A DNA stretch of 64,000 nucleotides, taken from the NCBI GenBank assembly GCA_041689935.1, contig JBDNFI010000051.1:13434-77433 (forward strand). Direction: 5' to 3'. This stretch comes from CAXBDP01 sp041689935. Lineage in GTDB: Bacteria; Bacteroidota; Bacteroidia; Cytophagales; Cyclobacteriaceae. This document shows, in pieces, positions 59,122 to 64,000 of this stretch. Numbering within the stretch: position 1 is the first letter of the stretch; every line of letters starts with the position of its first letter. The translations under genes were made by a program, and so were the position numbers. The notes beneath the pieces are model-generated. The model had not been told where the DNA came from, did not search any database, and worked only from the letters and a program-made list of their open reading frames with translations.

Positions 59122-60870
59122 TCAAATCCTCGCTTGATAAGTATACAGCTGAAAATATCTTCCTTCTTTCGCAATCAATTCGTCGTGCTTTCCTCTTTCT
59201 ACAATATTTCCTTGCTCGATCACCAATATTTGGTCGGCTTGGCGTATAGTGCTCAGTCTGTGGGCAATCACAAAAGTGGTTCGGCCTTTCATTAGCTCTT
59301 TCAAACTCGCTTGTATAAGTGTTTCGCTTTCGGTATCCAGATTGGAAGTAGCTTCATCCAAAATCAAAATCCTAGGATTCGCTAAAACAGCTCTTGCAAT
59401 AGCAATTCTTTGTCTTTGGCCGCCAGAAAGTTTCACGCCTCTTTCTCCAATCAATGTATCCAGCCCGTTTTCGAAACGATCGGTAAATTCCTGCACATGA
59501 GCTGCATGTACGGCTTGCTGCAATTGTTCCTCAGTAGCATCAGGTCTTGGGAATAAAATATTTTCTTTGATGGTTCCTTCAAATAAGAAATCATCTTGCA
59601 ATACTACACCTAATTGACTTCGAAAGCTCTCCAGACTAATTTGTTGTAAATCGTGCCCATCTACAGTGATGATTCCACTATCTGGATTGAGGAAGGTAGC
59701 TGCTAAGCCTGCAATGGTCGTTTTGCCAGAGCCAGAAGTACCAACCAAGGCTGTCACTGAGCCAGCAGTCGCTTCAAAACTAATTTCTTTGACTACTTCT
59801 TTCCCTTCTTCATAGGCAAAAGCCACATTGTCGAAAATGATGTCTCCCTTAATATTTGGAATTTTTAAATTTCGTTTGATTCCGTCATCTTCAAGCGGGA
59901 GGTTCATAATTTCCTCTGTACGATCCAGTCCAGCAAATGCTTCTGTCAGCTGGCTTCCGATATTACTCATTTGCAAAATTGGTGCAATCATAAAGCCCAG
60001 GTATAGCGTAAAGGCCAAGAAATCACCAAAAGTGAGTTCATTATTCATGATCATGTAGCCACCCAAGCCCATGATACCAACTGAGGCTAAACCGAGTAAT
60101 AGCGTAGCCGAACTAGTAACCATGCTGGTAGTGATCAAGCTCTTCTTCACATTTAGAAATAAGCGATTTACTCCATCTTCGAATGTTTTTATTTCTTGCG
60201 CTTCAGCATTGAAGCCTTTAATCACACGCACACCACCAAGCGTCTCTGTTAGCCGCCCTGTTACTTGTGCATTTATGACTCCCCGCTCTCTAAAAATAGG
60301 TCGTATTTTACTAAAAGCTTTTAAGGAAATCAAACCGAATATTGCTACAGGAATGAGCACGTAAAGGGTCATCATCGGGCTAATTAGAATAAGCAAAATG
60401 AGGCAAATAATTGCGGTGATAACTCCACCAATCATTTGGGCTAATCCTGTACCTACTAGGTTTCTAACTCCTTCTACATCGCTCATAATCCGAGAGACTA
60501 ATTCACCGGTTTTGGTATTATCAAAAAAGCGGATAGGTAATTGGATGATATGTTTTTGAACTTTGGCCCTTAGTTTAGCAATTAGATTTTGCGCTTCTAC
60601 ACTTAAAATTTGCGTTAAGGCAAATGAGGTTACCGATTGAATAACGATGGCAATGCCCACAGCAATAATTAGCCATTTGAGCATTTCTAAATCTCCTTCT
60701 GGAATTACCTCGTCTATAAGTACTTTACTGGCATAGGGTAGCACTAGTCCTGAAATCCTGCTAATGATGATTAAAACCAACCCACCAAGCAAGTAATTTT
60801 TTCGTGGCCAGATTATTGTCTTAAAAACATGACTGATACTTACTTTACCTTTAGTTTTGGATGCTGACAT
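59122..60870 (-). CDS. ABC transporter, fused permease and ATPase (MsbA-like lipid/drug exporter type)
   Basis: The 582-residue half transporter has a six-span ABC export domain and a fully active-looking ATPase: Walker A G-T-S-G-S-G-K-T-T, Q-loop V-L-Q-D-D, signature L-S-G-G-Q, Walker B I-L-I-L-D-E-A-T-S-N-L-D and H-loop I-A-H-R-L-S-T. It works as a homodimer in known relatives, exporting lipids or drugs; the substrate is not predictable. It contrasts with the degenerate exporter at 12216-13949. It is transcribed alone. Confidence 0.93.
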   Translation of the reverse strand: MSASKTKGKVSISHVFKTIIWPRKNYLLGGLVLIIISRISGLVLPYASKVLIDEVIPEGDLEMLKWLIIAVGIAIVIQSVTSFALTQILSVEAQNLIAKLRAKVQKHIIQLPIRFFDNTKTGELVSRIMSDVEGVRNLVGTGLAQMIGGVITAIICLILLILISPMMTLYVLIPVAIFGLISLKAFSKIRPIFRERGVINAQVTGRLTETLGGVRVIKGFNAEAQEIKTFEDGVNRLFLNVKKSLITTSMVTSSATLLLGLASVGIMGLGGYMIMNNELTFGDFLAFTLYLGFMIAPILQMSNIGSQLTEAFAGLDRTEEIMNLPLEDDGIKRNLKIPNIKGDIIFDNVAFAYEEGKEVVKEISFEATAGSVTALVGTSGSGKTTIAGLAATFLNPDSGIITVDGHDLQQISLESFRSQLGVVLQDDFLFEGTIKENILFPRPDATEEQLQQAVHAAHVQEFTDRFENGLDTLIGERGVKLSGGQRQRIAIARAVLANPRILILDEATSNLDTESETLIQASLKELMKGRTTFVIAHRLSTIRQADQILVIEQGNIVERGKHDELIAKEGRYFQLYTYQARI

Positions 60871-61073
60871 AATCTTGAAAATATATTGAAGGATAATCCT
60901 TCATTTTTTGATCTCAATGTTGAGAATAAACTCAATTTGAAATTCATTGCAAGTTTAGGCAACAAAAAACCATCCTTGCTTAATTATTTCACAAACATTA
61001 AAATTAAGATAAGTATCCATTTTTTTTTTTTAGTACTTTTATTCTATACCAATAATATCCTGAACCCAATAGT

Positions 61074-62516
61074 ATGAAAAAATACAGCTTCTATTTCGCT
61101 CTTTTATTTTCCGCACCGTTATTTTTCATTTCTGCTTGTGCGGTCAATCCAGTGACTGGAAATAAACAACTCGTTTTCATGTCAGAATCACAAGAAATTG
61201 CGATGGGTCAAGAATCTGATCCTGAAATTACATCATTTTTCGGAGTATATGAAGACCCTGAGCTGCAGCAGTTTATCACTGAAAAGGGCACAGAAATGGC
61301 TGCGGTTTCGCATCGTCCAGATTTAAAATACGAATTCAAGATTGTTGATTCACCTGTGATCAATGCCTTTGCTGTGCCTGGTGGATATGTTTATTTTACT
61401 CGTGGCATTATGGCTTATTTTAATAATGAAGCTGAATTTGCCGGAGTCCTTGGTCATGAAATTGGCCACATCACAGCAAGACATAGTGTAATCCAACAGC
61501 GAAATAGCATGCTTGGCCAAATTGGCCTTATTGCTGGTGTGGTATTTATTCCAGAGTTGGCACAATTTGTTGAACCACTCTCGCAGGGAATGCAGTTGGC
61601 TCTAATGAGCTTTGGACGCGATGCAGAGCGACAGTCTGATAAATTGGGTGTAGAGTATTCCTCCCGCATTGGGTACGATGCAAGTGAAATGGCTGGTTTC
61701 TTTAAAACCTTAGAGCGGAGTAGTGGCGGAGGTTCAAATCAAATTCCAGAGTTTTTATCAAGCCATCCATCACCAGCAAGAAGGAATGTAACGGTAGCTA
61801 AATTGGCCGTTGATTGGAAAAAGAAGTTGAATTTGACAGACCCCATGGTAAATAGAAATAGCTATTTGCAAAAAATAGAGGGATTGATTTATGGCCCAGA
61901 TCCTAAACAAGGTTTTGTTGAACAAAATGTTTTTTACCATCCGGTATTGAAGTTCGAATTTCCAATTCCAACTAATTGGAGTTATCAAAATACTCCTCAG
62001 CAAGTACAAATGGCACCTCAAGGTGGTGATGCTATTTTGTCTCTTTCATTGGCTCAGGGGACATCGTTGGATGATGCCGCTGCCAAAATTTTAGAGCGAT
62101 ATGGACTTGAAACGGTAGAGTCTAATAAAGTGACAGTAAATGGCCTGCCAGCTATTGCCTTGATTGCTGATCAAAAGCAAGAGGCCGGTACCACGAGAGT
62201 TCAAGCGTATTTGATACGCTTTGAGGACAATATCTATAACATAATGGGTGCTTCAACGCTGGCCAATTTTCCTAGCTATCGACCCGCATTCCTTTCTACT
62301 ATGCAGAACTTTAAGGAGTTGAAGGATGCAGAAAAGCTCAATCGTACCCCTGAAGTAGTGAAGATTAAAACAGTATCTCAAAATATGACGATGCAATCAG
62401 CTCTGAGCTCTTTTGGTGTTTCAAGTGCTAGGTATGAAGAAATGGCCATTTTGAACGGAATGGAATTATCTGATAGCATTGAAGCCGGCACCATGATTAA
62501 GGTGATTGAGAGGTAG
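61074..62516 (+). CDS. M48 family metallopeptidase lipoprotein
   Basis: The 480-residue protein has a lipoprotein signal with Cys22 (F-F-I-S-A-C-A). A P-V-T-G-N-K-Q-L segment typical of BepA/YcaL-like proteins follows. The zinc site is H-E-I-G-H at 128-132. E-x-x-x-D-x-x-G appears as A-E-R-Q-S-D-K-L-G and gives the third ligand Glu. The C-terminal part ends with a LysM-like stretch (A-I-L-N-G-M-E-L). Periplasmic M48 proteins degrade misfolded outer-membrane proteins. It follows a 203-base AT-rich gap with a T13 run. Confidence 0.92.
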   Translation: MKKYSFYFALLFSAPLFFISACAVNPVTGNKQLVFMSESQEIAMGQESDPEITSFFGVYEDPELQQFITEKGTEMAAVSHRPDLKYEFKIVDSPVINAFAVPGGYVYFTRGIMAYFNNEAEFAGVLGHEIGHITARHSVIQQRNSMLGQIGLIAGVVFIPELAQFVEPLSQGMQLALMSFGRDAERQSDKLGVEYSSRIGYDASEMAGFFKTLERSSGGGSNQIPEFLSSHPSPARRNVTVAKLAVDWKKKLNLTDPMVNRNSYLQKIEGLIYGPDPKQGFVEQNVFYHPVLKFEFPIPTNWSYQNTPQQVQMAPQGGDAILSLSLAQGTSLDDAAAKILERYGLETVESNKVTVNGLPAIALIADQKQEAGTTRVQAYLIRFEDNIYNIMGASTLANFPSYRPAFLSTMQNFKELKDAEKLNRTPEVVKIKTVSQNMTMQSALSSFGVSSARYEEMAILNGMELSDSIEAGTMIKVIER

Positions 62517-62521
62517 ATAAG

Positions 62522-63718
62522 CTAACGGACTGATTTTGCTTCCGAAGCCATTTCTTTGCTCTGAAATATGTACCAAACCAACGGCACTATTATGATAAGG
62601 GAAAATCCTCCTGCTACGCCAAAGATATTGGCAATGCCGTAATTGCTCAAGGGTTCAGTAAATACTGGAGAGAAGAATTGGCCAATAAAAATACTTGAAC
62701 TCATAATGCCAACCGCAGCACCTCGCGACGACTCTGGTGTTACGTCCAACAGCCAAGTATTTAGGTTTGGCATCAGCATGCCCATGCCCATTCCTACAAG
62801 GATCATCGAGCCAATCACTTGCGAAAAGCTATCGGCAAATGGGATAATCATAAAGCCAAGTGACATCAAAGTGAAGACCAAATAGAATATAGCTCTTGTG
62901 GATAGTAAACGCTTGATTTTGCCATAAGACAAACCTAAAACGGATGCTGAAAGGGTAGTAGTGGCAATGGCCATTCCGGCAAAGCTGGCTTCATTTATTC
63001 CTAAAGACTTGATAACAAATGGAATCTGAGTAGGCACCATGTAAAAAATAACCATTGCCAAAAATGCGACCAAAAAGATGTTCCAAATTTCCTTTGGGAT
63101 TTTACTTTCATCCATATCGTCTACCTCTTTCAATTCTGAGATTGGCTTTTTCAACAATAATATACTCATGATGAGCACGATCAATGAAAATGCGTAAATA
63201 AGAAAAGGGTAGCGCCAGTGGATATCAGCTAAAAAGCCACCACCGCTTACGAATATTACACCGCCCATTGCCATAAATGCGGCTTGCCATCCCATAAATT
63301 GATCTCGCTCCTTTCCTTTAAAATAATCTCCTGAAAGTGTTATTGCCATCGTGACTATGCCCGCAACAGCAATTCCCAATACAGCTCTCCCTATCAAAAT
63401 CAGGTAAATATTGTCAAGAAAAAATGCGGAGATGCCACCAAATGCGTAGAATACTAGAGAGATATTCAGAATAGGTAAGCGTCCTATTTTATCGGCTAAG
63501 CGACCAAAAATAGGTGAAAATAAGGCTATAAAAAGCGCTGGAAGGGTAAGAATTAGTTTTGCAAGAAAGTCAGAATTACGCACGTTAGAAAAGAGTTCGG
63601 CCATTTTTGGAAGTGATGCAGCAATGGTTGCACTAGACATCACAGTGAGGCTGCTTGCGAGTAAAAGAGTTAGTTTAATCCAGTTTTTCACTAATCCTTG
63701 AGATGGATAATACTTCAA
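62522..63718 (-). CDS. Major facilitator superfamily transporter
   Basis: The 398-residue protein has twelve predicted spans in two halves. The loop 2-3 signature is F-G-R-L-A-D-K-I-G-R, and span 4-5 motifs include G-R-A-V-L-G-I-A-V-A-G-I-V-T-M. It belongs to the drug/metabolite H+ antiporter type. The substrate is not visible. It is convergent with the M48 gene, 5 bases apart. Confidence 0.92.
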   Translation of the reverse strand: MKYYPSQGLVKNWIKLTLLLASSLTVMSSATIAASLPKMAELFSNVRNSDFLAKLILTLPALFIALFSPIFGRLADKIGRLPILNISLVFYAFGGISAFFLDNIYLILIGRAVLGIAVAGIVTMAITLSGDYFKGKERDQFMGWQAAFMAMGGVIFVSGGGFLADIHWRYPFLIYAFSLIVLIMSILLLKKPISELKEVDDMDESKIPKEIWNIFLVAFLAMVIFYMVPTQIPFVIKSLGINEASFAGMAIATTTLSASVLGLSYGKIKRLLSTRAIFYLVFTLMSLGFMIIPFADSFSQVIGSMILVGMGMGMLMPNLNTWLLDVTPESSRGAAVGIMSSSIFIGQFFSPVFTEPLSNYGIANIFGVAGGFSLIIIVPLVWYIFQSKEMASEAKSVR

Positions 63719-63801
63719 GGTATAGTAGAAAAATGAATATTGAAAATTTTGAAGCTATAAAAAGGTTGAATTGAGGTAGATATAACTACTATAAATTTTT
63801 A

Positions 63802-64000
63802 TTAAAATAGTAGGTCAGCATACTCATCTGTGCGAGTAAGCTGCTTTTTAGCATAGGTACAAAGCGGGAGGATTTTTAGGTGTGATTCTCGAGCAAATTT
63901 CACTGCCTCATGCAGTAAGGTTTTGCCAAGTCCTTGTCCTATATAGTTTGAATTGACTTCTGTATGGTCAATGATAAATTTGCCTTCTCCGGCCCATACA
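63802..64000 (-). CDS. GNAT-type N-acetyltransferase, partial (5' end outside window)
   Basis: A minus-strand frame runs from the right edge to a TAA at 63802 (about 65 codons). It reads D-H-T-E-V-N-S-N-Y-I-G-Q-G-L-G-K-T-L-L, the acetyl-CoA binding Q-x-x-G-x-G/A pattern. A-R-E-S-H-L-K-I-L-P-L-C-T-Y-A-K follows, and Y-A-D-L-L-F is at the end. This fits the short GCN5-related YjdJ-like group of about 90-100 residues. The octamer at 63864-63871 encodes part of I-L-P-L. Confidence 0.85.
   Translation of the reverse strand, partial: VWAGEGKFIIDHTEVNSNYIGQGLGKTLLHEAVKFARESHLKILPLCTYAKKQLTRTDEYADLLF

Larger units (their letters stand above)
188..63871. repeat. Dispersed octamer family GCGGGAGG / CCTCCCGC, at least 38 copies
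   Basis: Plus-orientation copies (GCGGGAGG) start at 2357, 3401, 6371, 7897, 14177, 19424, 19664, 22319, 24448, 27290, 32588, 35659, 37332, 40042, 43993, 47111, 50036, 54750, 56043, 59895 and 63864. Minus-orientation copies (CCTCCCGC) start at 188, 2778, 5278, 9815, 17247, 23211, 32751, 34395, 36113, 38568, 42496, 45933, 47806, 54511, 56887, 57097 and 61660. The base after the motif, read 5'-GCGGGAGG-N, is A in 18, T in 12, G in 8 and C in none. Copies are in genes (all frames) and spacers. Gaps without a copy are about 9.8-14.2, 27.3-32.6 and 50.0-54.5 kb. Counted by eye. Confidence 0.9.

Noticed and set aside
188..63871. Octamer GCGGGAGG read as a Shine-Dalgarno sequence
   Set aside because: It is not placed 5-10 bases before starts, occurs on both strands and mostly inside genes, and genes here start without such sites.
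1..64000. CRISPR arrays, tRNA or rRNA genes
   Set aside because: No spaced direct repeats, no tRNA T-loop plus acceptor pairing and no rRNA-like stretch were seen in the spacers.

Overview
The window looks like chromosomal DNA from a Bacteroidota member, most likely order Cytophagales. Supporting signs are DUF5686, DUF5683, GSCFA and DUF6048-like families, a long Bacteroidota-type signal peptidase I, a bTHX ribosomal protein gene, TTG/GTG starts without clear Shine-Dalgarno sites, and a TTG-N20-TAnnTTTG promoter before rpsF. The DNA is AT-rich, mostly housekeeping, and densely packed. I see no tRNA or rRNA gene, CRISPR array, intact insertion sequence or prophage. One small RNA, the SRP RNA, is clear.

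Layout. 0-6.6 kb: partial TPR gene, etfB-etfA (electron transfer flavoprotein), a DUF151 nuclease-like gene, a CNT nucleoside transporter and a large acyl-CoA dehydrogenase/oxidase whose electrons the ETF could accept. 6.7-8.2 kb: decayed secDF copy and an orphan secreted ORF. 8.4-10.6 kb: aldehyde dehydrogenase and coaX. 11-16.7 kb: a serine-less ACP-like protein, then a TetR / ABC exporter / HlyD / TolC cassette whose ABC ATPase has lost most catalytic motifs. 16.8-29.5 kb: DUF2721, pentapeptide protein, surE, DUF6048-like, priA, thioredoxin-domain YyaL-like, GSCFA, ftsE-like, transaldolase-like aldolase, SRP RNA, a very acidic small protein, bTHX and a class IV aminotransferase. 29.5-36.2 kb: DUF5686 outer-membrane protein, a scar holding an IS3 transposase tail and a truncated nucleotidyltransferase, a pRiA4b ORF-3-like gene, an S10-like peptidase and a decayed lipoprotein gene. 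36.4-47.6 kb: TPR lipoprotein, thioesterase, aceK, a DoxX gene with a frameshift, a large sortilin-like beta-propeller protein, rpsF-rpsR-rplI and methyltransferases. 47.6-64 kb: apaG, ung, parA-parB-DUF5683-dapB-lepB, UPF0173, DUF962, pirin, dCMP deaminase, selD-selU, an MsbA-like ABC transporter, an M48 peptidase lipoprotein, an MFS transporter and a partial GNAT gene.

The most striking signal is not a gene. The octamer GCGGGAGG (CCTCCCGC on the other strand) occurs at least 38 times by eye, in coding and non-coding DNA, in both orientations, in all reading frames and never followed by C. A base-composition estimate at about 40% GC predicts about 0.5 copies on both strands. It behaves like a dispersed genome motif such as Chi, a DNA-uptake sequence or HIP1. 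Its role is unknown to me.

Second themes are local gene decay (secDF, a DUF6265-like lipoprotein, a YfcC-like transporter tail, doxX, an IS3/nucleotidyltransferase scar) and the degenerate ABC export cassette.
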